NCBI GenBank assembly: GCA_903877345.1
Contig: CAIRDL010000048.1
Coordinates: 1-6,438, forward strand
DNA: 6,438 nt
Origin: an uncultured Oscillochloris sp.
Lineage (GTDB): Bacteria > Chloroflexota > Chloroflexia > Chloroflexales > Chloroflexaceae
Direction: 5' to 3'
Shown here piece after piece: positions 1-5,464 of the stretch. How positions within the stretch are numbered: position 1 is the stretch's first letter; each line of letters begins with the position of its first letter. Position numbers and translations under genes: made by a program. The notes beneath the pieces are model-generated. The model was not told where the DNA came from, did no database searches, and saw nothing but the letters and a program-made list of their open reading frames with translations.

Positions 1-94
1 ATCCGTGATCCGTGACCGGGCCGCATCCTGATGGATCACGCTTCACGGATCACGCTTCACGGATCACGCTTCACGGATCACGCTTCACGGACCA
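1..94. repeat. Intergenic repeat cluster with four 14-bp tandem units
   Basis: Four perfect head-to-tail copies of GGATCACGCTTCAC lie at 33-46, 47-60, 61-74 and 75-88, followed by a decayed start of a fifth. Upstream, positions 4-15 read CGTGATCCGTGA, which is the same motif in the opposite orientation, separated from the array by a GC-rich spacer at about 18-32. The cluster can therefore fold back on itself. A related, more degenerate cluster sits at 5983-6045 and shares the exact 12-mer of positions 4-15. A unit of 14 bp with no spacers argues against CRISPR. The unit length is not a multiple of three, so an open frame through it is incidental. Confidence 0.9.
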
Positions 95-113
95 GATGGG
101 ATGTTTTGAATTT

Positions 114-1085
114 ATGACACCCGCAATCACTGCCGTGCAGGGCCTTACAGTAGGGCACGCCCAGGATATGGCGACCTTAACCGGCGTAACTGTCGTCCTT
201 GTACCCCAAGGCGCACAGGGCGGTGTTGATGTGCGCGGTGGTGCCCCCGCGACCCGCGAAACCGATCTGTTAGCCCCTGAACAGATGATGCAGGAAGTCC
301 ATGCGGTCGTACTCTGTGGCGGCAGCGCAATGGGCCTCGACGCGGCGGGCGGCGTGGTGCGCTGGCTGCGGGAGCACGGCTACGGGTTCGCGGTGGGCGC
401 GGTGCGCGTGCCCATTGTGCCGGCGGCGGCGATCTTCGATCTCGCCATCGGCAGCGCCACCCGCTTCCCTGATGCTGACATGGGCTACGCCGCCTGCGTC
501 GCCGCTGGCCCAACCGTCGCCGAGGGCTGCGTCGGGGCAGGCACTGGCGCCACGGTGGGCAAAGTTCTGGGCAGCGCGGCAGCCATGAAAAGTGGCTTGG
601 GAACGTGGAGCGAACGCCTGCCCGATGGCACGACGGTGGGCGCTTTGGTCGTGGTCAACGCCTTCGGCGACGTGCGGAACGCAGCGGGGACGTTGATCGC
701 CGGGGTGCGCGACCCCGTAACCGGCGGTCTGGCAAACACCCTAGCTTTGTTGCGCGACCCGCGACTGCTGGCAGCCTTTGGCGGGTTCGGGAGCCACGCC
801 GGGGCCAATACCACCCTTGCGGTCGTCGCCACCGACGCCATTCTGACCAAGCCCGAGACTTGCAAACTGGCCCAGATGGCGCAAGCTGGACTGGTACGTA
901 CGATCAACCCCGTACACACGCCCTTCGATGGCGACAGCGTCTTCGCCCTCGCCACGGGCCAACGCGCCGGGCCGCCGCTCGTCGTGTTGGGCAGCCTCGC
1001 CGCCGAGGTGGTGGCCCGTGCGGTCGAACGGGCCGTCTTGGCGGCGACCGGGTTGGGGGGGCTTCCGGCGGCTTGCGACCTCTGA
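114..1085 (+). CDS. P1-family (S58, DmpA/NylC-like) N-terminal-nucleophile amidohydrolase
   Basis: The 323-aa product belongs to the P1/DmpA family, which self-cleaves into two chains and exposes a Ser or Thr nucleophile; members are aminopeptidases or oligoamide hydrolases. The motif ANTTLAVVATD (residues 231-241) matches the NylC cleavage site, predicting a cut between N232 and T233 and chains of about 232 and 91 residues. K150 (GATVGK), N182 (VVNAFGDV), D272 and D274 (FDGDS) match NylC Lys189, Asn219, Asp306 and Asp308 as recalled from that family; the nucleophile-to-Asp spacings (39 and 41) agree exactly. No signal peptide is seen, so the protein is probably cytoplasmic. I chose ATG 114 because the family homology begins there (ITAVQGLTVGHAQD). 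The upstream in-frame starts at 12 and 96 run through or abut the repeat array. No good Shine-Dalgarno precedes any of them. The substrate cannot be deduced; a D-aminopeptidase-like role is the main alternative to an oligoamide hydrolase. Confidence 0.88.
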   Translation: MTPAITAVQGLTVGHAQDMATLTGVTVVLVPQGAQGGVDVRGGAPATRETDLLAPEQMMQEVHAVVLCGGSAMGLDAAGGVVRWLREHGYGFAVGAVRVPIVPAAAIFDLAIGSATRFPDADMGYAACVAAGPTVAEGCVGAGTGATVGKVLGSAAAMKSGLGTWSERLPDGTTVGALVVVNAFGDVRNAAGTLIAGVRDPVTGGLANTLALLRDPRLLAAFGGFGSHAGANTTLAVVATDAILTKPETCKLAQMAQAGLVRTINPVHTPFDGDSVFALATGQRAGPPLVVLGSLAAEVVARAVERAVLAATGLGGLPAACDL

Positions 1086-1104
1086 CAGTTGACGGCGAAC
1101 CTAA

Positions 1105-1136
1105 AGACTCGTCAGGTGCGCGCACCTGACGAGTCT
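1105..1136. terminator. 32-bp perfect palindrome, possible terminator between convergent genes
   Basis: Positions 1105-1120 are exactly the reverse complement of 1121-1136, giving a 16-bp-arm palindrome centred on GCGCGC. It lies 20 bp past the hydrolase stop codon and about 50 bp past the pgi stop on the other strand. Reading on the minus strand, the stem is followed by TTAGGTT, a weak T tract. Reading on the plus strand it is followed by GTTCCCG, without a T run. It is therefore a better candidate terminator for pgi, or simply an intergenic repeat structure. The fold is certain; the function is inferred. Confidence 0.55.
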
Positions 1137-1187
1137 GTTCCCGACAAGATCACTCTATGCGCGCCCCTGACGAGTCTGTTCCCGACA
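1117..1187 (+). repeat. 30-bp direct repeat (two copies, 41-bp period)
   Basis: Positions 1117-1146 and 1158-1187 are identical except for A1124 versus C1165. The first copy overlaps the right arm of the palindrome at 1105-1136. The second copy ends directly before the pgi stop codon (1188-1190). Because the second copy also carries CCTGACGAGTCT, the left palindrome arm at 1105-1116 could pair with either copy, giving two mutually exclusive hairpins. No coding function is seen in this gap. Confidence 0.9.
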
Positions 1188-2822
1188 TCAGCCCTCACGG
1201 GCCGCACGGTAACGCCGGATCAGCGCGTTGGTTGAACTGTCGTGGGTTAGCGGCGAGGTGGCGCTGGCAAGATCGGGGATGATCCGCCCGGCCAGAGCTT
1301 TGCCTAACTCGACGCCCCACTGATCAAAGGCGTTGATCCCCCAAATCACGCTCTGCGTGAAGACACTGTGCTCGTAAAGGGCAACCAGCGCCCCCAACAC
1401 CGCAGGCGTGAGCCGGTCAGCCAGAATGGTGCTACTTGGCCGATTGCCGGGGAAGGTACGGTGGGGCACCAACCACGCGGGCACCCCTTCAGCCGCCACG
1501 GCCTCGCCGGGTTTGCCAAAGGCCATCGCTTCAGCCTGGGCCAACATATTCGCCAACAGCAAGTTATGGTGCTCGCCCAACGGGTTCAGACTGTGGCAGA
1601 AACCGATGAAGTCGCACACCACCAGCTTCGTCCCTTGGTGAATCAGTTGGTAAAAAGAATGCTGCCCGTTGGTGCCCGGTTCGCCCCAGAAGATCGGACA
1701 GGTCTGATAGTCCACCGGCACACCATCGCGGCGCACCGCCTTGCCGTTACTCTCCATCGTCAGTTGCTGCAAATAGGCCGGAAAGCGCCGCAGGTACTGG
1801 TCGTAGGGCAGCACTGCCACGGTTTGGGCACCGAAGAAGTTGCTGTACCAGACATTGAGCAGCCCCATCAGCACGGGCAAATTCTGGGCAAAGGGTGCCG
1901 TGCGGAAGTGTTCGTCCATCGCCCGGAAGCCGCCCAACAGTTCGTGGTACGCCTCCGCGCCAAGGGCCAGCATGGTTGAAAGCCCAATCGCCGAAGGCAG
2001 CGAATAGCGCCCGCCCACCCAATCCCAAAAACCGAACATATTGGCCGGATCAATGCCAAATTGGCCCACGGCAGCGGCATTGGTGGAAACCGCGACGAAA
2101 TGTTTGGCGACCGCCGCCTCGTCGCCGAGACCTGCGACGAGCCACGCCCGCGCTGTTTGGGCATTCGCCATCGTCTCGAGGGTGGTAAAGGTCTTCGAGG
2201 CTACAATGAACAGCGTCTCGGCGGGATCGAGGTCGCGCACCGTCTCGGCAAAATCGGTGGCATCAACATTCGAGACGAAATGGCATGTGAGCGCACGCAG
2301 GCTGTAGTGACGTAGCGCCTCGTACGCCATCAGCGGCCCCAAGTCCGAGCCGCCAATGCCGAGATTGACGATATGCCGGATCGGCTTGCCGGTGTGCCCG
2401 CGCCAAGCCCCCGAACGCACCTGTTCGCTGAACGCGGCCATACGGTCGAGCACCGCATAGACATCGGGAACAACGTTGCGCCCATCAACGGTGATGACGG
2501 TGTCGCGGGCGGCACGCAGGGCGACGTGAAGGACGGCGCGATCTTCCGTCAGGTTAAGCTTCGCCCCATTGAACATAGCGGCGATGTGCTCGCTTAGACC
2601 GCAGGCGTGGGCCAAAGCACCTAAGCGGGTGATAGTCTCGTCTGTTAGGCGGGGCTTGCTATAGTCAAGATAGAGTCCGGCAGCTTCGGCAGTGAAGCGT
2701 TCCCCACGGCGCGGGTCAGCGGCGAAGAGGTCGCGCAAGTGGGTAATCTTGATGGTCGCGTAATGGTCTTGCAAGGCCCGCCACTCGGGGCGGGTGGTTG
2801 GATTGATGGTTGGTTCAGTCAT
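1188..2822 (-). CDS. pgi: Glucose-6-phosphate isomerase
   Basis: Pgi interconverts glucose 6-phosphate and fructose 6-phosphate in glycolysis and gluconeogenesis, in the cytoplasm. From ATG 2822 the product has 544 aa, close to the usual 550 of the long E. coli/animal-type enzymes. Both family signatures are present: DWVGGRYSLPSAIG (267-280) and GINAFDQWGVELGK (495-508). The catalytic residues R272, E357 (MESNGK) and H388 (GTNGQH) fall at the same numbers as in the rabbit enzyme; K508 is the signature-2 lysine. The sugar-phosphate loop NLGIGGSDLGP is at 153-163 and SKTFTTLET at 209-217. The frame stays open upstream to 3002, but that extension overlaps the iron-sulfur carrier gene in another frame and is low-complexity, so it is rejected. 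The 58-bp spacing to the carrier gene suggests co-transcription. No strong Shine-Dalgarno is seen at the chosen start. Confidence 0.97.
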   Translation of the reverse strand: MTEPTINPTTRPEWRALQDHYATIKITHLRDLFAADPRRGERFTAEAAGLYLDYSKPRLTDETITRLGALAHACGLSEHIAAMFNGAKLNLTEDRAVLHVALRAARDTVITVDGRNVVPDVYAVLDRMAAFSEQVRSGAWRGHTGKPIRHIVNLGIGGSDLGPLMAYEALRHYSLRALTCHFVSNVDATDFAETVRDLDPAETLFIVASKTFTTLETMANAQTARAWLVAGLGDEAAVAKHFVAVSTNAAAVGQFGIDPANMFGFWDWVGGRYSLPSAIGLSTMLALGAEAYHELLGGFRAMDEHFRTAPFAQNLPVLMGLLNVWYSNFFGAQTVAVLPYDQYLRRFPAYLQQLTMESNGKAVRRDGVPVDYQTCPIFWGEPGTNGQHSFYQLIHQGTKLVVCDFIGFCHSLNPLGEHHNLLLANMLAQAEAMAFGKPGEAVAAEGVPAWLVPHRTFPGNRPSSTILADRLTPAVLGALVALYEHSVFTQSVIWGINAFDQWGVELGKALAGRIIPDLASATSPLTHDSSTNALIRRYRAAREG

Positions 2823-2880
2823 CTCAGATGGGAATCCATATATCCTTGTGGCAGGACAATAATTGAACTGCGGCGCAAGA

Positions 2881-3318
2881 CTAGCTGCCGCAGGTGCCAC
2901 CGCAGCCCCCGGCGGTTGCCGCCTCATCATCAGCGGCCTCGCCGTCGGTGGTGCGGAACGACTTGCCACAGCCGCAACTTGACACAGCGTTAGGGTTCTC
3001 AATCTTAAACCCGCCGCCCATCAGCCCATCCACATAATCAATGGAGGCCCCGCTAAGGTAGTTGGCGCTAATCGGGTCAACCACCACCCGCAACCCCCCC
3101 GCGACAAACGCCTGATCGCCCTCGTGGGTCGCATCATCGAAGGTCATCCCGTACTGCAGGCCCGAGCAGCCGCCGCCAGACACGAACACGCGCAGCGCGT
3201 AGCCATCAAGCTGCTTCTCACTCATCATCGCTTGCAACCGGCTCGCTGCGGTCTCACTCACGCTCAGCATCGGCATCACCGGGGCCAGTTCGGTCAGGGT
3301 ATGCGCCATCGTCGTCAT
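2881..3318 (-). CDS. A-type iron-sulfur cluster carrier (HesB/IscA/ErpA family)
   Basis: The 145-aa product has the A-type carrier fold from about residue 17 to 122. It accepts Fe-S clusters from a scaffold and passes them to apo-enzymes. The three conserved cysteines are C51 (GGGCSGLQYGMTFDD) and C115 and C117 (NPNAVSSCGCGKSF). ATG 3318 is preceded by GAGGG about 6 nt upstream; the second in-frame ATG at 3309 would be too far from it. An acidic and Gly-rich tail follows the normal end of the family (about 107-115 aa) and finishes in GGCGGTCGS, adding C139 and C143. The ErpA/IscA/SufA subtype cannot be assigned from sequence alone, so no symbol is given. Pgi follows 58 bp downstream on the same strand. 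An extended -10 promoter lies about 60 bp upstream. Confidence 0.94.
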   Translation of the reverse strand: MTTMAHTLTELAPVMPMLSVSETAASRLQAMMSEKQLDGYALRVFVSGGGCSGLQYGMTFDDATHEGDQAFVAGGLRVVVDPISANYLSGASIDYVDGLMGGGFKIENPNAVSSCGCGKSFRTTDGEAADDEAATAGGCGGTCGS

Positions 3319-3375
3319 AAAAATCCCTCTCGTTGTGTTGTTCGCCCGCCACTGTCGGATCCATTGTTCGTGCAG

Positions 3376-3404
3376 AGTATAGCAAACCTCGCCGAAAAAC
3401 GCTA
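3376..3404 (-). promoter_or_regulatory. Extended -10 promoter for the iron-sulfur carrier gene
   Basis: On the minus strand, TATACT (3381-3376) is preceded by TG at the extended -10 position (TGCTATACT). A weak -35, TAGCGT (3404-3399), lies 17 bp further upstream. The predicted start near 3369 would give a leader of about 50 nt ending in the GAGGG ribosome site. The extended TG could compensate for the poor -35. This is a sequence match only. Confidence 0.5.
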
Positions 3405-3426
3405 GGTCAAACTATCCAAAAGATGC

Positions 3427-3451
3427 GGTGGGTCTTGCCTACAAGACCACC
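3427..3451 (-). terminator. Hairpin spanning the ctaB stop codon, possible terminator
   Basis: On the minus strand GGTGGTCTTG (3451-3442) pairs with CAAGACCCACC (3437-3427), giving a 10-bp stem with one bulged C and loop TAGG. The loop contains the ctaB TAG stop. GCATCTTTT follows, a short and slightly displaced T tract. This may end the ctaB message before the iron-sulfur carrier promoter. The stem overlaps the last codons, which is unusual for a terminator, so confidence is limited. Confidence 0.35.
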
Positions 3452-4374
3452 CGGTCTACAACCATCACTACAAACAGCAGCGCTAGGTAGAGCAGGCTGT
3501 ACATGTACAAGCCCCAGATGCTCTTGCGATCCCCTTTGCGCCAGACAGCCCACGCATAGTAGAGGAAGATGAGGCCCAGGACGCCCGCACTAGCCAAATA
3601 GAGCCACCCCAGCGCGCCGATCAGGGTTGGCACAAGGCTCAGGGCCACTAGGATGGTCGCGTAGATCAGGATCTGCCAGCGCGTCTCGCCTTCCCCGGCA
3701 ACGACGGGCAGCATCGGCACGCCTGCCCGCGCATAGTCTTGCTGCTTCACCAAGGCTAGCGCCCAGAAGTGTGGCGGCGTCCAGTAAAAGACGATGGCGA
3801 AGAGCAGCACCGCCGTCAGGCTGAACTCCCCCGTCACTGCCGTCCAGCCCACCAAAGGCGGAAAAGCGCCCGCCCCGCCGCCAATCACGATGTTCTGCCA
3901 GGTGCTGCGTTTTAGCCGTCGGGTGTAGAGCCAGGCGTAGTAAACGATGCCGACGGTGGAGCAGCCGGTCGCCAGTGGGGTGGTGAAGTTTAACAGCACT
4001 ACAACCGACAGGGCGCTTAGCGCAAGGCCGAAGGACAGCGCAGCGCGGGGCGTAATTCGACCACTCGGCACCGGACGGCGGCTTGTGCGACCCATGTTGC
4101 AGTCAAGGTCGCCATCAAACGCGCAATTGATTGCGCCCGCACCGCCCGCCGCCAAATAGCCGCCCACCATTGTCCAAAAAACTAAGCCCAACGACGGTGT
4201 ACCCGTTTCGGTGAGATACATCGCTGCCGCCGTTGTCACAAGCAGCAACGCGACCACTTTGGGCTTCGTCAGGCTGAGATAGTCGCTTAGCAATGAGGGC
4301 CGCCGGAGCTGATGATGTCCAGGGTTGCCAGTGATTCGGCGCAGGCGAAGGGCATGCAACGGGTTGCGAGCCAT
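3439..4374 (-). CDS. ctaB: Protoheme IX farnesyltransferase (heme O synthase)
   Basis: CtaB, an UbiA-superfamily membrane prenyltransferase, transfers farnesyl from farnesyl diphosphate to heme B, making heme O for heme-copper oxidases. The 311-aa length fits the family (about 295-305). The diphosphate/Mg-binding motif N83-x3-D87-x3-D91 sits in AINCAFDGDLDCNMGRTSRRPVPSG. The second conserved loop is FYWTPPHFWALAL followed by DYARAGVPMLPVV (196-225). About eight or nine hydrophobic helices can be placed between residues 38 and 308. ATG 4374 has AGAGGT about 8 nt upstream (minus strand). The frame remains open to 4920, but that part is Arg-rich non-homologous sequence crossing the upstream gene and is rejected. 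The 69-aa membrane protein gene ends 44 bp upstream, pointing to one operon. No ctaA or oxidase subunit gene is in view. Confidence 0.95.
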   Translation of the reverse strand: MARNPLHALRLRRITGNPGHHQLRRPSLLSDYLSLTKPKVVALLLVTTAAAMYLTETGTPSLGLVFWTMVGGYLAAGGAGAINCAFDGDLDCNMGRTSRRPVPSGRITPRAALSFGLALSALSVVVLLNFTTPLATGCSTVGIVYYAWLYTRRLKRSTWQNIVIGGGAGAFPPLVGWTAVTGEFSLTAVLLFAIVFYWTPPHFWALALVKQQDYARAGVPMLPVVAGEGETRWQILIYATILVALSLVPTLIGALGWLYLASAGVLGLIFLYYAWAVWRKGDRKSIWGLYMYSLLYLALLFVVMVVDRVVL

Positions 4375-4418
4375 ACGGACAACCTCTTGACACAGGCAGC
4401 GGGCGGCGGGGCAAACCG

Positions 4419-4628
4419 CTACAGCAAGGTACGGTACGCATAATACAGCATCATGCCCGTCAGCCCCGCAGTCGCCAGAGTCCACGCGAGGTCGGTAACC
4501 CCGTGGCTGCGCGGCACGCCCGGTGGCAGGTTGGCCGTGCCGTGCCTCAAGTACCAGGCCGAACGCACCAACAGCGCTTGGCCGACCGTGACCACAACGA
4601 CGACAAGCCAGAACAGCCCGTAGCCCAC
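4419..4628 (-). CDS. Small two-helix membrane protein upstream of ctaB
   Basis: The 69-aa product has hydrophobic stretches at about residues 4-24 (GLFWLVVVVVTVGQALLV) and 47-65 (LAWTLATAGLTGMMLYYAY). They are joined by a polar loop with PPGVPRSHGVTD. The start is GTG 4628, supported by AAAGGA about 8 nt upstream on the minus strand. The stop lies 44 bp before ctaB on the same strand, so the two are probably co-transcribed. I do not recognise the family. The helix-loop-helix plan recalls the N-terminal hairpin of cytochrome oxidase subunit II, but no CuA domain follows and the protein ends cleanly. A role in heme or oxidase assembly is a guess from the neighbour. Confidence 0.72.
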   Translation of the reverse strand: MGYGLFWLVVVVVTVGQALLVRSAWYLRHGTANLPPGVPRSHGVTDLAWTLATAGLTGMMLYYAYRTLL

Positions 4629-4751
4629 GGAGGGAGTCCTTTCTTAGGCAATGGTTCAGAATGCGTGATGCGGGCCTAAACCGCACCCTGACCAAGATGG
4701 GAGGCGTTAAGGCTTCCGCTTCCCGCAGATGATGATTCTGGAAGGTTAAGT

Positions 4752-4876
4752 AGTCTGGCAACGAAGTCTGCGGGTAGGCAAGGCATGCCGGCTTCGACAA
4801 GCTCAGCCAGCGTCCGTGTCCGTTGGCTGAGCTTGTCGAAGCCAACGCTTTTGCAAGAAAACTTCGTTGCCGGGCT
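4752..4876. mobile_element. MITE-like non-coding element with terminal inverted repeats
   Basis: The ends AGTCTGGCAACGAAGT (4752-4767) and, on the other strand, AGCCCGGCAACGAAGT (4876-4861) match at 14 of 16 positions, and both mismatches can form G-U pairs. Each end is flanked directly by GTTAAGT (4745-4751 and 4877-4883), which looks like a 7-bp target-site duplication. The 125-bp body has no coding capacity and contains a perfect inverted repeat at 4790-4843. Terminal inverted repeats plus a flanking duplication define a MITE; mobility itself is inferred and no partner transposase is in the window. It sits in the presumed leader or promoter region of the ctaB operon. Confidence 0.6.
4790..4843. 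repeat. 20-bp-arm inverted repeat of the TTCGACAAGCTCAGCC type
   Basis: GGCTTCGACAAGCTCAGCCA (4790-4809) is the exact reverse complement of 4824-4843, with a 14-nt loop. The core TTCGACAAGCTCAGCC resembles intergenic repeats seen in many unrelated bacterial genomes (recalled, not searched). A competing hairpin exists: CGTTGGCT (4821-4828) with AGCCAACG (4840-4847). The repeat forms the centre of the larger element at 4752-4876. Confidence 0.9.
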
Positions 4877-5081
4877 GTTAAGTCTACCATAGTAAAATTT
4901 GGCAATACCACAAAAGGCACGCTGTCACCCTGAGTAGCTGATGGCCGGCGGCCAATGGTGCCGGGAGAAACGGTCGCTCAGGGGCGCTTTTTACACGGTA
5001 CCGTTCAAATTCCTGAGGAGCGAAGCGAGATTTGTACAAAAGATCCAAGCCTAAGCCGCTTCGATTCGGATGTGGTGTCTG

Positions 5082-5110
5082 TAGCGCCCAAGCGTGCCCG
5101 CACCTATACT
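5082..5110 (+). promoter_or_regulatory. Candidate promoter for the 45-aa membrane protein gene
   Basis: TATACT (5105-5110) matches the -10 consensus at five of six positions. TAGCGC (5082-5087) lies 17 bp upstream as a weak -35. The predicted start near 5117 gives a leader of about 90 nt before the ATG at 5210. The same TAGCG(T/C), 17 bp, TATACT arrangement occurs upstream of the iron-sulfur carrier gene on the other strand. Confidence 0.4.
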
Positions 5111-5209
5111 TAGCTCATCCTTCTTATGAAGTACCTAGCTCCAAACCGCCCCCACGCGGCGGTCGCGCCCGATAGGTTCACAATATTCAGCTTACGAGGA
5201 GTAACTATC

Positions 5210-5347
5210 ATGGAACTGATCATCGCTCTCATCCTGTTTGTTGGTATCGTCGCCGCGTGGCTCGTGCTCCCTGGGAAGCCGACCGACACCCTGGTTAGCC
5301 AAAGCGCCGGCGTGATTGGGGTTATCCCGGCCCACCACACAGCCTAA
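5210..5347 (+). CDS. 45-aa single-helix membrane protein, function unknown
   Basis: The product starts MELIIALILFVGIVAAWLVL, a strongly hydrophobic helix (residues 2-20), then a short tail containing GKPTDTL, SAGVIGVI and a His pair near the end. ATG 5210 has AGGAG 9 nt upstream (ACGAGGAGTAACTATC), one of the best ribosome sites in the window. The in-frame ATG at 5126 lacks such a site and would add a non-homologous polar leader. A candidate promoter at 5082-5110 and a strong terminator at 5377-5418 make it an independent transcription unit. I do not recognise the family. The helix with few flanking charges fits a small bitopic membrane protein; a toxin-like peptide or a subunit of a membrane complex are both possible. 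Confidence 0.7.
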   Translation: MELIIALILFVGIVAAWLVLPGKPTDTLVSQSAGVIGVIPAHHTA

Positions 5348-5376
5348 GTTTCGCGCTGCACGGCCTTCGTTCGTAG

Positions 5377-5418
5377 CCGCACTGCCCGCCTCATCTGAGG
5401 TGGGCAGTGCGGTGTTTT
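5377..5418 (+). terminator. Strong intrinsic terminator
   Basis: Positions 5377-5393 pair with 5396-5412 in a 17-bp stem with one G-U pair (G5388 with T5401). The minimal TC apex would open to a four-base loop, leaving about 16 pairs. TGTTTT follows directly. It lies 30 bp after the stop of the 45-aa gene and ends just upstream of the arsR promoter, insulating the ars genes from read-through. Confidence 0.85.
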
Positions 5419-5435
5419 GCGGCCTGAGCTTGGCC

Positions 5436-5464
5436 TTGACGTGGAGGCCGGATGCGGATATACT
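5436..5464 (+). promoter_or_regulatory. Sigma70-type promoter of arsR
   Basis: TTGACG (5436-5441) and TATACT (5459-5464) each match the consensus at five of six positions and are separated by 17 bp, the optimal spacing. Transcription should start around 5470-5472, which coincides with the arsR ATG at 5471. This is the best promoter match in the window. Confidence 0.75.

Larger units (their letters stand above)
4629..5209. other. Long intergenic region between divergent units
   Basis: No convincing gene is seen between the 69-aa membrane protein gene (minus) and the 45-aa membrane protein gene (plus). The stretch holds the MITE-like element (4745-4883), a short inverted repeat CCCTGAG (4928-4934) / CTCAGGG (4977-4983), the 10-bp palindrome ACGGTACCGT (4995-5004), and a promoter candidate for the 45-aa gene. 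I see nothing clear in 4629-4744. Confidence 0.7.

Noticed and set aside
33..94. CRISPR array
   Set aside because: Units are 14 bp, directly adjacent, with no unique spacers and no cas genes nearby.
12..113. Upstream extension of the P1-family hydrolase from position 12
   Set aside because: It is translation of the 14-bp repeats; family similarity begins right after ATG 114.
605..1129. 174-aa overlapping open frame within the hydrolase gene
   Set aside because: Arg/Gly-rich product typical of an out-of-frame shadow in GC-rich DNA; no homology recognised.
2837..2842. TATATG (minus strand) as a separate pgi promoter
   Set aside because: No recognisable -35 at normal spacing, and the position fits read-through from the iron-sulfur carrier gene.
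2823..3002. Upstream extension of the pgi frame to give 604 aa
   Set aside because: It runs through the iron-sulfur carrier coding region in another frame, is low-complexity, and exceeds the family length; homology starts at ATG 2822.
4889..4894. TACTAT (minus strand) as a -10 for the ctaB operon
   Set aside because: No acceptable -35 at 16-18 bp; too weak to list as a feature.
4375..4920. Upstream extension of the ctaB frame to give 493 aa
   Set aside because: It crosses the 69-aa gene and the MITE-like element with Arg-rich, non-homologous sequence; ATG 4374 has a proper ribosome site and the right length.
5126..5209. Earlier start (ATG 5126) for the small membrane protein
   Set aside because: No ribosome site precedes it and it would place a polar leader before the helix; AGGAG lies ideally before ATG 5210.
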